64,000 nucleotides of DNA. Source: an uncultured Bacteroides sp. (lineage in GTDB: Bacteria; Bacteroidota; Bacteroidia; Bacteroidales; Bacteroidaceae). Numbering within the stretch: the first letter of the stretch is position 1; every line of letters starts with the position of its first letter. This document shows, piece by piece, positions 1-7,945 of the stretch. The translations under genes were made by a program, and so were the position numbers. The stretch spans positions 1 through 64,000 of the forward strand of contig URWA01000009.1 of NCBI GenBank assembly GCA_900551445.1, written 5' to 3'. The notes under the pieces were generated by a model, which was given only the letters and a program-made list of their open reading frames with translations, did no database searches and had not been told where the DNA came from.

Positions 1-19
1 TAGTCGCCGTTTTACAGAG

Positions 20-53
20 AGCCTCGGGATAGCAATATCTCGGGGCTTTTTTT
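20..53 (+). terminator. Rho-independent terminator of an upstream transcript
   Basis: A 10-bp stem (20-29 with 37-46, including G-T pairs) is followed directly by seven T residues. It ends a transcript entering from the left edge and separates it from the ATPase operon. The first 19 bases are too short to identify the upstream gene. Confidence 0.75.
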
Positions 54-140
54 GTTTTTCAATTCTTTATGAAGCCTGATAAGATATTCTGTATTGGTCT
101 TTTTTAGAGATATTTCTGTCAAATATTCATGATGAATATA

Positions 141-171
141 ATTGCTTTGAATAAAAAAGTTGCTATATTTG
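141..171 (+). promoter_or_regulatory. Bacteroidetes-type promoter of the V-ATPase operon
   Basis: TATATTTG at 164-171 matches the Bacteroides -7 box TAnnTTTG exactly. ATTG at 141-144 lies 19 bp upstream, where the -33 TTTG element is expected. Transcription would begin near 178, leaving a leader of about 47 bases before the first ATG of the operon. Confidence 0.6.
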
Positions 172-224
172 GACTGTAAAAAAAATCCTATACAAGCAGT
201 AAACTTTAATAAATATATATCATC

Positions 225-815
225 ATGGAAAACAAGATTCAAGAGCTAACTGATAAAATCTACCGTGAAGGGGTAGAGAAAGGAAATGAGGAAGCTCAAC
301 GCTTGGTAAGTGAAGCTCAGGCTCAGGCGGAGAAGTTGATTGAAGATGCGAAGAAACAGGCCGAATCGATATTGGCCGAGGCAAAAAAATCAGCTGATGA
401 ATTGACTGAAAACACGAAATCGGAGTTAAAACTTTTTGCAGGTCAGGCAGTGAATGCGTTGAAGACCGAAGTCGCCAATCTGCTGACTAACCAGACTGTG
501 GAAGATGCAGTGAAAGGTTTTACCGCAGACAAGGAATTCCTTTATAAATTTATTCTGACATTGGCCGAAAAATGGTCTGCCAATGAACCTATTGAAATCT
601 CAGTGAAAGATGCGGAGGGTTTGAAGAAATATTTCACCGTAAAGGCCAAGGCTTTGCTGGATAAGGGAGTTACGATTAACCAGGTGAATGGAATGAAGAT
701 GCTGTTCTCCATTTCGCCTGCGGATGGCTCTTATAAAGTGAATTTCGGAGAGGAAGAGTTTGAAAATTATTTTAAGGAATTCCTTCGTCCTCAGTTAGTT
801 AAAATGTTGTTTTAA
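225..815 (+). CDS. atpE: V/A-type ATPase subunit E (peripheral stalk)
   Basis: This 196-residue protein is the likely E subunit, which with a G/H-type partner forms the peripheral stalk linking the catalytic head to the membrane sector. Residues about 1-75 are a charged, alanine-rich heptad-like helix (many A, E and K), as expected for the stalk coiled coil. The C-terminal half is globular and ends in a short hydrophobic segment. It is first in a seven-gene operon with 9 bases to the next gene. No separate G/H subunit gene is visible nearby. The assignment rests on position, length and coiled-coil character and fits the gene order known from chlamydial and spirochaetal ATPase operons. Confidence 0.88.
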   Translation: MENKIQELTDKIYREGVEKGNEEAQRLVSEAQAQAEKLIEDAKKQAESILAEAKKSADELTENTKSELKLFAGQAVNALKTEVANLLTNQTVEDAVKGFTADKEFLYKFILTLAEKWSANEPIEISVKDAEGLKKYFTVKAKALLDKGVTINQVNGMKMLFSISPADGSYKVNFGEEEFENYFKEFLRPQLVKMLF

Positions 816-824
816 TCCAATGGC

Positions 825-1664
825 ATGAGCAGCTATTATTACTTGGTAGCCGGTTTGCCTTCTTTGTCTTTAGACGATGGCAAGCTGAGCTATACCGTTG
901 AAAACTTTAAATCTGAACTTTATCCTTCGTTGTCTGATAAAGACAAAAAACTGATTGATTTGTTTTACCTGAAATTTGATAATATAAATCTACTCAAATT
1001 ATTAAAGGATAAGGATGTGGAAGTGGACGGACGAGGAAATTTTTCTGCCGAAGATTTGCTTCTTCTGATAGAGGCTGTTCGGCAGGGGGACGTTCGTGAG
1101 AAGAAATTCCCTTCTTATTTGTATGATTTTGTAGCATTGTATCTTCAGAATGTCGGTGAAGAACATTTTGTCGCTGAGGAGGTACTTGCGGCTGCGTATT
1201 ATGCGTATGCCATGAAATGTGGTAATCGCTTTGTGAGTCGCTGGTTTGAGTTCAGTCTGAATGTGAACAATATCCTTTCTGCTTATATCTCACGTAAATA
1301 TAAACTGGAAGTAGCTCCACGTATAGTGGGAGATACCGAGGTCTGTGAGCTGTTGAGAACATCGAATGCGCGTGATTTCGGCTTGGGTGAGCAGTTGGAG
1401 TATATGGAAGACTTGCAACGTATTGCAGAAATGGATGAACTGGTGGAACGGGAAAAGAAAACAGATTTGCTGGCTTGGAAATGGCTGGAAGACGAGTCGT
1501 TTTTCAATTATTTCACGGTAGAGCGTCTGTTTGTCTTCTTGTTACAGCTGGAGATGATTGAACGCTGGATTTCACTGGATAAAGAAAAGGGAAGAGAACT
1601 GTTCCGTCAGATGATTCAGCATTTGAAGGAAGAAGTACAGATTCCGGAAGAGTTTAGAAAATAG
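825..1664 (+). CDS. DUF2764 family protein of the V-ATPase operon (possible subunit C equivalent)
   Basis: This 279-residue soluble protein has no signal peptide or membrane segment. It begins with a YYYLVAGLPSL motif, typical of DUF2764 proteins encoded between V-ATPase subunits E and A in Bacteroidetes, Chlamydiae and spirochaetes. The sequence is rich in Leu, Glu and Tyr and looks mainly helical. Its fixed place in the operon and the lack of a recognisable subunit C gene suggest it fills the central-stalk C/d position between rotor and membrane ring. That role is an inference. It lies 9 bases after subunit E and 15 bases before subunit A. Confidence 0.8.
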   Translation: MSSYYYLVAGLPSLSLDDGKLSYTVENFKSELYPSLSDKDKKLIDLFYLKFDNINLLKLLKDKDVEVDGRGNFSAEDLLLLIEAVRQGDVREKKFPSYLYDFVALYLQNVGEEHFVAEEVLAAAYYAYAMKCGNRFVSRWFEFSLNVNNILSAYISRKYKLEVAPRIVGDTEVCELLRTSNARDFGLGEQLEYMEDLQRIAEMDELVEREKKTDLLAWKWLEDESFFNYFTVERLFVFLLQLEMIERWISLDKEKGRELFRQMIQHLKEEVQIPEEFRK

Positions 1665-1679
1665 TAAAAATAAAATAGA

Positions 1680-3437
1680 ATGGCAACAAAAGGAACTGTG
1701 ATAGGCGTAATCGCCAATATGGTTACATTGACAGTCGACGGTCCGGTGGCACAGAATGAAATCTGTTACATTTCGACCGGAGGCGACCGCCTGATGGCTG
1801 AGGTCATCAAAGTGGTGGGCAAAAATGTGTATGTACAGGTTTTTGAAAGTACACGTGGACTGAAAGTGGGTGCGGAAGCCGAATTTACGGGCCACATGCT
1901 GGAAGTGACATTGGGACCGGGCATGCTTTCGAAGAACTATGATGGCTTGCAGAATGACCTTGACAAGATGGAAGGGGTATTCTTGAAACGTGGCCAGTAC
2001 ACTTATCCGCTGGACAAGGAAAAGAAATGGTTATTCAAACCCATCGTGAATGTCGGTGATGAAGTGGGGCCTTCTGCCTGGTTGGGCGAAGTGGAAGAGA
2101 ACCATCAGCCATTGAAGATTATGGTACCTTTCCAGCTTCAGGGCACTTATAAGGTGAAATCCATTGTAGCGGAAGGTGAATATACGATAGAAGATACAGT
2201 CGCAGTCTTGACGGATGCAGAAGGCAACGAGATTCCGGTGAATATGATTCAGAAATGGCCGGTGAAGAAGGCGATGACCAATTATAAAGAGAAGCCGCGT
2301 CCCTATAAACTGCTGGAAACGGGTGTACGTGTCATTGATACGATGAACCCGATTGTAGAGGGAGGTACGGGATTTATTCCGGGACCGTTTGGTACAGGAA
2401 AGACGGTGCTTCAGCACGCTATTTCCAAACAGGCCGAAGCGGATATCGTGATTATCGCAGCTTGTGGTGAACGTGCCAACGAGGTGGTGGAAATCTTTAC
2501 AGAGTTCCCGGAACTGGTAGACCCGCATACAGGAAGAAAGCTGATGGAACGTACCATTATCGTGGCCAACACTTCCAACATGCCGGTAGCTGCCCGTGAA
2601 GCTTCTGTGTACACGGCCATGACGATGGCTGAATTTTATCGTGCCATGGGACTGAAGGTCTTGCTGATGGCCGACTCTACTTCTCGTTGGGCACAGGCTC
2701 TGCGTGAGATGTCCAACCGTATGGAGGAACTTCCCGGACCGGATGCGTTCCCGATGGACCTTTCTGCCATTATCTCCAACTTCTATGGTCGTGCGGGCTA
2801 TGTACATCTGAACAATGGACAGACGGGTTCCATTACTTTTATCGGTACGGTATCACCGGCCGGTGGTAACTTGAAGGAGCCGGTGACGGAAAACACGAAG
2901 AAGGTGGCCCGCTGTTTCTACGCTTTGGAACAGGAACGTGCCGACCGTAAGCGTTATCCGGCCGTAAACCCGATTGATTCTTATTCAAAGTATCTGGAAT
3001 ATCCTGAATTTGAGTCCTATATCACAGAACATATCAATGGAGAATGGATTGGCAAGGTGACAGAACTGAAGACGCGTCTGTTGCGTGGTAAGGAAATCGC
3101 CGAGCAGATTAACATCTTGGGTGATGATGGTGTGCCGGTGGAATATCACGTGATTTTCTGGAAATCAGAACTGACTGACTTTGTGATTTTGCAGCAGGAT
3201 GCGTTTGATGAAGTGGATGCAGTGACTCCGATGGAACGTCAGGAGGAAATCGTGAATATGGTGATTGATATTTGCCATACGGATTTCAGCTTCGACAATT
3301 TTGTGGAAGTGATGGACTACTTCAAGAAGATGATCAATATCTGCAAGCAGATGAACTATTCACCGTTCCGCTCTCCGCAGTACACGGAGTTCCGGAAACA
3401 GTTGCAGGAACTGGTGGATGAACGAAAAGTAAAATAA
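1680..3437 (+). CDS. atpA: V/A-type ATPase catalytic subunit A
   Basis: This is the catalytic subunit of the A3B3 head, which hydrolyses or makes ATP. The P-loop GPFGTGKT is at residues 235-242, followed by GERANE and by the conserved DSTSRWAQALRE segment. The 585-residue length and the insertion before the P-loop (the non-homologous region absent from F-type beta subunits) are as expected for V/A-type A subunits. The start follows an A-rich spacer 15 bases after the DUF2764 gene. It is third in the operon and 24 bases upstream of subunit B. Confidence 0.97.
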   Translation: MATKGTVIGVIANMVTLTVDGPVAQNEICYISTGGDRLMAEVIKVVGKNVYVQVFESTRGLKVGAEAEFTGHMLEVTLGPGMLSKNYDGLQNDLDKMEGVFLKRGQYTYPLDKEKKWLFKPIVNVGDEVGPSAWLGEVEENHQPLKIMVPFQLQGTYKVKSIVAEGEYTIEDTVAVLTDAEGNEIPVNMIQKWPVKKAMTNYKEKPRPYKLLETGVRVIDTMNPIVEGGTGFIPGPFGTGKTVLQHAISKQAEADIVIIAACGERANEVVEIFTEFPELVDPHTGRKLMERTIIVANTSNMPVAAREASVYTAMTMAEFYRAMGLKVLLMADSTSRWAQALREMSNRMEELPGPDAFPMDLSAIISNFYGRAGYVHLNNGQTGSITFIGTVSPAGGNLKEPVTENTKKVARCFYALEQERADRKRYPAVNPIDSYSKYLEYPEFESYITEHINGEWIGKVTELKTRLLRGKEIAEQINILGDDGVPVEYHVIFWKSELTDFVILQQDAFDEVDAVTPMERQEEIVNMVIDICHTDFSFDNFVEVMDYFKKMINICKQMNYSPFRSPQYTEFRKQLQELVDERKVK

Positions 3438-3461
3438 GTGAAATCAATAAATGGGTAGAAA

Positions 3462-4781
3462 ATGGCGACAAAAGCTTTTCAAAAAATATATACAAAAATT
3501 AGCCAGATAACCAAGGCCACTTGTTCGCTGAAAGCGACGGGGGTAGGTTATGATGAACTGGCTATGGTGAACGGCAAGCTGGCGCAGGTGGTGAAGATTG
3601 CCGGAGATGAAGTGACCCTGCAGGTTTTTGAAGGTACGGAAGGTATTCCGACCAATGCAGAGGTCGTTTTCTTGGGCAAGTCTCCTACACTGAAAGTGAG
3701 CGAGCAGCTGGCCGGACGTTTTTTCAATGCTTTCGGTGAACCGATTGACGGAGGACCGGAGGTGGAAGGTACGGAAGTGGAAATCGGTGGTCCATCGGTG
3801 AATCCGGTCCGTCGTAAACAGCCTTCAGAGCTGATTGCAACGGGTATTGCCGGTATCGACCTGAACAATACGCTGGTGTCCGGACAGAAGATTCCGTTCT
3901 TTGCCGACCCGGACCAGCCTTTCAACCAGGTAATGGCCAATGTGGCTTTGCGTGCGCAGACCGATAAGATTATTTTGGGTGGTATGGGTATGACGAATGA
4001 TGACTACCTTTATTTTAAGAATGTATTCTCGAACGCAGGTGCTCTCGACCGTATCATCAGTTTTGTGAATACTACGGAGAATCCGCCGGTAGAACGTCTG
4101 TTGATTCCGGATATGGCACTGACTGCGGCCGAATATTTTGCAGTGGAGCACAATGAAAAGGTATTGGTGCTGCTGACGGATATGACTTCGTATGCCGATG
4201 CGTTGGCTATCGTGTCCAACCGTATGGACCAGATTCCTTCGAAGGATTCTATGCCGGGTTCACTCTATTCCGACTTGGCGAAGATTTACGAAAAAGCTGT
4301 ACAGTTCCCGAGTGGAGGGTCTATTACGATTATTGCGGTGACCACCCTTTCCGGAGGAGATATTACACATGCAGTGCCGGATAATACAGGTTACATCACG
4401 GAAGGTCAGCTCTTCTTGCGTCGTGACAGTGACATCGGTAAGGTAATTGTCGATCCGTTCCGTTCCTTGTCACGTTTGAAACAGCTGGTAAGCGGTAAGA
4501 AGACCCGTAAGGATCATCCGCAGGTGATGAATGCCGCCGTACGTCTGTATGCCGATGCGGCCAATGCCAAGACCAAGATGGAAAACGGTTTCGACCTGAC
4601 CAATTACGATGAACGTGCGCTGGCTTTTGCCAAGGATTATGCCAACCAGTTGCTGGCCATCGATGTGAACCTGAACACAACCGAAATGTTGGATGTGACT
4701 TGGGGACTGTTCCGGAAATATTTCAAGCCGGAAGAGGTGAACATCAAGAAAGAATTCGTAGATCAGTATTGGAAGAAATAA
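3462..4781 (+). CDS. atpB: V/A-type ATPase regulatory subunit B
   Basis: This 439-residue protein is the non-catalytic B subunit that alternates with A in the hexameric head. It has the beta-barrel N-terminus, the central segment with FGEPIDGGPEVEG, and LTDMTSYADALAIVSNRMDQIP, matching the LTDMT..YA.ALR motif of B subunits. As expected, there is no intact Walker A GxxxxGKT at the usual place; the equivalent region reads IPFFADPDQPFNQV. It is cotranscribed with A and D. Confidence 0.96.
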   Translation: MATKAFQKIYTKISQITKATCSLKATGVGYDELAMVNGKLAQVVKIAGDEVTLQVFEGTEGIPTNAEVVFLGKSPTLKVSEQLAGRFFNAFGEPIDGGPEVEGTEVEIGGPSVNPVRRKQPSELIATGIAGIDLNNTLVSGQKIPFFADPDQPFNQVMANVALRAQTDKIILGGMGMTNDDYLYFKNVFSNAGALDRIISFVNTTENPPVERLLIPDMALTAAEYFAVEHNEKVLVLLTDMTSYADALAIVSNRMDQIPSKDSMPGSLYSDLAKIYEKAVQFPSGGSITIIAVTTLSGGDITHAVPDNTGYITEGQLFLRRDSDIGKVIVDPFRSLSRLKQLVSGKKTRKDHPQVMNAAVRLYADAANAKTKMENGFDLTNYDERALAFAKDYANQLLAIDVNLNTTEMLDVTWGLFRKYFKPEEVNIKKEFVDQYWKK

Positions 4782-4798
4782 AAATATAAGACTTTAAA

Positions 4799-5404
4799 AT
4801 GGCAATAAAATTTCAGTATAACAAGACCTCTTTGCAACAGCTTGAAAAGCAGCTGAAGGTCCGTGTGCGTACGCTCCCTATTATTAAGAATAAGGAGAGT
4901 GCTTTGCGCATGGAAGTGAAACGCTGCAAGGAAGAAGCTGCCGGACTGGAGGAACGACTGGAAGCACAAATTTCCTCATACGACCACATGCATGCCCTCT
5001 GGAATGAGTTTGATGCCTCATTGGTAAGGGTAAAAGATGTGCATCTGGGTGTGCGGAAGATTGCAGGCGTACGTGTTCCGTTGCTGGATGAGGTGGAGTT
5101 TGATATCCGGCCATTTAGCTTATTCTGTAGCCCGAAGTGGTATGCCGACGGTATTCATTTGTTGAAGAAACTTGCCGAAACAGCCATCGAAAGAGAGTTT
5201 ACGCTTGCCAAACTCGATTTGTTGGAACATGCACGAAAGAAAACCACTCAGAAGGTGAACTTGTTTGAAAAGGTGCAGATACCGGGTTATCAGGATGCGC
5301 TGCGGAAAATCAAACGCTTTATGGAAGATGAGGAGAACTTGTCAAAATCCTCTCAGAAGATTTTGAAGTCTATTCAGGAGAAAAGAAAGGAGGCGGAAGT
5401 ATGA
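4799..5404 (+). CDS. atpD: V/A-type ATPase subunit D (central rotor shaft)
   Basis: This 201-residue protein is the likely D subunit, the coiled-coil shaft that rotates inside the A3B3 head. It opens with NKTSLQQLEKQLKVRVRTLP and carries long N- and C-terminal charged helices (about residues 5-60 and 140-201) around a short middle domain, the usual antiparallel coiled-coil plan. Its last four bases overlap the start of subunit I (ATGA at 5401-5404), so the two are probably translationally coupled. No gene for the small partner subunit F is seen next to it. Confidence 0.9.
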   Translation: MAIKFQYNKTSLQQLEKQLKVRVRTLPIIKNKESALRMEVKRCKEEAAGLEERLEAQISSYDHMHALWNEFDASLVRVKDVHLGVRKIAGVRVPLLDEVEFDIRPFSLFCSPKWYADGIHLLKKLAETAIEREFTLAKLDLLEHARKKTTQKVNLFEKVQIPGYQDALRKIKRFMEDEENLSKSSQKILKSIQEKRKEAEV

Positions 5405-7209
5405 TTGCAAAAATGACAAAGGTTACTTTTTTGGTGTACCATAAAGAGTATGATTGTTTTTTGAAAAGTATCCGTGACCTGGGAGTCGTACATGTGGTGA
5501 CAAAGGCGCAGGGAGGAGCCGAAAACGCTTCCTTGCAGGAGAGTATCCGCTTGTCGGCCCGGTATGCTTCTGCCATCAAATTGTTGCAGGGGATGGGGGT
5601 GCCTTCTGCTGAAGCCCGTGAAGGGGATGCGGATAGCGGAGAACAGGCCTTGCAGCAAATGGAAGAATTGCTTCATCAGTCGCAGCAACTTGCTCATCGT
5701 CTTCAGGCGGTAGAAAAAGAGGCGACTGCATTGGAACCATGGGGCGATTTTGACCCTCAAAATATTTCCCGCTTACAGGCAGCCGGTTATCAGACAGGTT
5801 TTTATATCTGTTCGGAAAAACAGTTCAAGCCGGAGTGGACGGACTTGTATCATGCTACAATCATTAACCGGATTGGTTCGAAAATTTATTTTGTGACGAT
5901 TACGAAAGGTGATGCTGTGCCGGAACTGGAAGTTGAAACAGCCAAGTTGCCGGAAAGTTCGCTTTCTGTTCTGCAACAAACCGTGACCGATTTGAAGGAA
6001 CAGCAAGAAACGCTCCAAAATAAATTGAAGGAACTGGCTGAAACCGTAATTCCTGATTTACAGGCAGCCCAACACCGGGTACATTCGCAGATTGAGTTCT
6101 CGAAGGTAGTATTGAGTACCGATGCCTTGGCCGACAATAAGTTGATGTTGCTGGAGGGATGGATTCCGACGGAGCAAGTACCGGAAATGACCGAATATCT
6201 CCGTTCGCAGGAAGTCTATTATGAGACAGCGGCCCCTGTACCGGGGGATGATGTACCAATTCTATTGGAAAACAAAGGTTTTTTCCGGTTATTCGAACCG
6301 ATCATGCGGCTGTATATGTTGCCGAAATACAACGAACTGGACTTGACGCCGTTCTTTGCTCCGTTCTTTATGCTGTTCTTCGGTCTCTGCCTGGGAGATT
6401 CCGGATATGGCTTGTTTATGTTGCTGGCCGTCACATTGTATCGCTTGTTTGCCAAGAAGCTGAGTGCATCCATGAAGCCGATTCTGACTTTGGTGCAGAT
6501 TCTGGGTGCTTCGACCATGGTGTGCGGTCTGCTGACGGGTACCTGTTTCGGATTTAATCTTTATGACATCCAACTGCCACTTTTCCAGACCTTGAAAGAA
6601 TCCATTTCGCTGGACAACCAGCAGATGTTCAATCTTTCACTGATTCTGGGTGGAGTACAGATTATTTTCGGTATGGTTCTGAAAGCTGTTAATCAGACTA
6701 TTCAGTTTGGCGTGAAATATGCCATCTCCACTATCGGATGGATTTTGATTCTGGTCAGTACGGCGGTCGCTTTTGCGGCTCCGGGCGTAATGGAAATGGG
6801 AGGTACACTGCATTTGGTCTTTTTGGGTATTGGCGTGCTGATGGCTTATCTGTACAATAGTCCGGATAAGAATGTGTTTGTCAATATCGGTTTAGGGCTG
6901 TGGGACAGCTACAACATGGCTACCGGTTTGCTGGGTGATGTCTTGTCGTATGTCCGTCTGTTTGCCTTGGGGCTTTCCGGTGGTATTCTGGCCAGTGTAT
7001 TCAACAGTCTGGCTGTCGGAATGAGCCCGGACAATGTGATTGCCGGTCCTATCGTCATGGTGCTGATATTTGTCATCGGCCATGCCATCAATATCTTTAT
7101 GAATGTGTTGGGTGCCATGGTGCATCCGATGCGTCTGACCTTCGTGGAATTCTTCAAGAATGCCGGGTACGAAGGAGGAGGAAAGGAGTATAAACCTTTC
7201 AAGAATTAA
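5401..7209 (+). CDS. atpI: V/A-type ATPase membrane subunit I (subunit a)
   Basis: This 602-residue protein is the membrane stator that provides the ion half-channels. Residues 1 to about 320 are hydrophilic with coiled-coil segments. From about residue 318 the chain becomes strongly hydrophobic with roughly seven or eight membrane segments, starting at FFAPFFMLFFGLCLGDSGYG. The essential arginine is recognisable at R519 in SYVRLFALGLSGG. The start overlaps the stop of subunit D by four bases, and subunit K follows 37 bases later. Confidence 0.95.
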   Translation: MIAKMTKVTFLVYHKEYDCFLKSIRDLGVVHVVTKAQGGAENASLQESIRLSARYASAIKLLQGMGVPSAEAREGDADSGEQALQQMEELLHQSQQLAHRLQAVEKEATALEPWGDFDPQNISRLQAAGYQTGFYICSEKQFKPEWTDLYHATIINRIGSKIYFVTITKGDAVPELEVETAKLPESSLSVLQQTVTDLKEQQETLQNKLKELAETVIPDLQAAQHRVHSQIEFSKVVLSTDALADNKLMLLEGWIPTEQVPEMTEYLRSQEVYYETAAPVPGDDVPILLENKGFFRLFEPIMRLYMLPKYNELDLTPFFAPFFMLFFGLCLGDSGYGLFMLLAVTLYRLFAKKLSASMKPILTLVQILGASTMVCGLLTGTCFGFNLYDIQLPLFQTLKESISLDNQQMFNLSLILGGVQIIFGMVLKAVNQTIQFGVKYAISTIGWILILVSTAVAFAAPGVMEMGGTLHLVFLGIGVLMAYLYNSPDKNVFVNIGLGLWDSYNMATGLLGDVLSYVRLFALGLSGGILASVFNSLAVGMSPDNVIAGPIVMVLIFVIGHAINIFMNVLGAMVHPMRLTFVEFFKNAGYEGGGKEYKPFKN

Positions 7210-7246
7210 TATAACAAAGTAATTAAAAACTAAAAAACAAATAATT

Positions 7247-7708
7247 ATGGAAATGAATCTTTTGATTGCCTACATTGGCATCGCGATTATGGTTGGTTTG
7301 TCAGGTATCGGTAGTGCGTATGGTGTAACCATTGCAGGTAACGCATCCATCGGTGCACTGAAAAAGAATGACAGTGCTTTTGGTAACTTCCTGGTATTGA
7401 CTGCACTTCCAGGTACACAGGGTCTGTATGGTTTTGCCGGTTACTTTATGTTCCAAAGTATTTTTGGGGTATTGACTCCGGAGATTACAGCTATTCAGGC
7501 TTGTGCCGTATTGGGTTCAGGAATTGGTTTGGGACTGGTAGCCTTGTTCTCTGCTATCCGTCAGGGACAGGTTTGCGCCAACGGTATTGCAGCCATCGGT
7601 CAGGGACACAATGTGTTTGGTAACACTTTGATTTTGGCTGTATTCCCTGAATTGTATGCCATCGTAGCTTTGGCTGCTACCTTCTTGATGGGTTCTGCCT
7701 TAGCCTAA
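7247..7708 (+). CDS. atpK: V/A-type ATPase proteolipid subunit K (rotor ring)
   Basis: This 153-residue, glycine- and alanine-rich protein has four membrane helices arising from a duplicated hairpin and forms the rotor ring. The ion-carrying carboxylate is kept only in the second half (E135 in FPELYAIVAL). The first half has G56 in LPGTQGLYG, the usual arrangement for V-type K subunits. L54, T57, Q58, Y61, Q106 and E135 line up with the sodium ligands described for Enterococcus hirae NtpK, with Q106 exactly 29 residues before the glutamate. The gene ends the operon and is followed by a strong terminator. Confidence 0.96.
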   Translation: MEMNLLIAYIGIAIMVGLSGIGSAYGVTIAGNASIGALKKNDSAFGNFLVLTALPGTQGLYGFAGYFMFQSIFGVLTPEITAIQACAVLGSGIGLGLVALFSAIRQGQVCANGIAAIGQGHNVFGNTLILAVFPELYAIVALAATFLMGSALA

Positions 7709-7726
7709 AAATTAGTTAATCATTAC

Positions 7727-7771
7727 ATTTCCCCGTGGTACGGTCTGACTGTATCACGGGGAAATTTTTTT
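7727..7771 (+). terminator. Terminator of the V-ATPase operon
   Basis: A perfect 11-bp stem (ATTTCCCCGTG at 7727-7737, complement at 7755-7765) with a 17-base loop is followed by a T run, 18 bases after the stop of subunit K. Confidence 0.9.
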
Positions 7772-7910
7772 GAAACTTCTGTTACATTTACAAATTTATT
7801 AATACGTTGATAATCATACTTCTATAATGTATTTAGCTGGAGGAAATAGGTAGAATCCTTGCTGTAGCCATAAAAAATTTCGTTTTTTTCTTCCGTTTCA
7901 ATATTTTTTG

Positions 7911-7918
7911 TATCTTCG
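7911..7918 (+). promoter_or_regulatory. Probable -7 box of the glycogen gene pair
   Basis: TATCTTCG matches TAnnTTTG at seven of eight positions and lies 28 bases before the glycogen synthase ATG, within an AT-rich stretch. T-rich sequence ending in C at 7883-7890 sits about where the -33 element would be. The rest of the gap from 7772 shows nothing recognisable. Confidence 0.45.
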
Positions 7919-7945
7919 CGATTGATTTAGAAGATATTAAAGACG

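Noticed and set aside
1..19. End of a tRNA or other gene at the left edge
   Set aside because: Only 19 bases precede the terminator stem, and no CCA end or T-arm can be seen.
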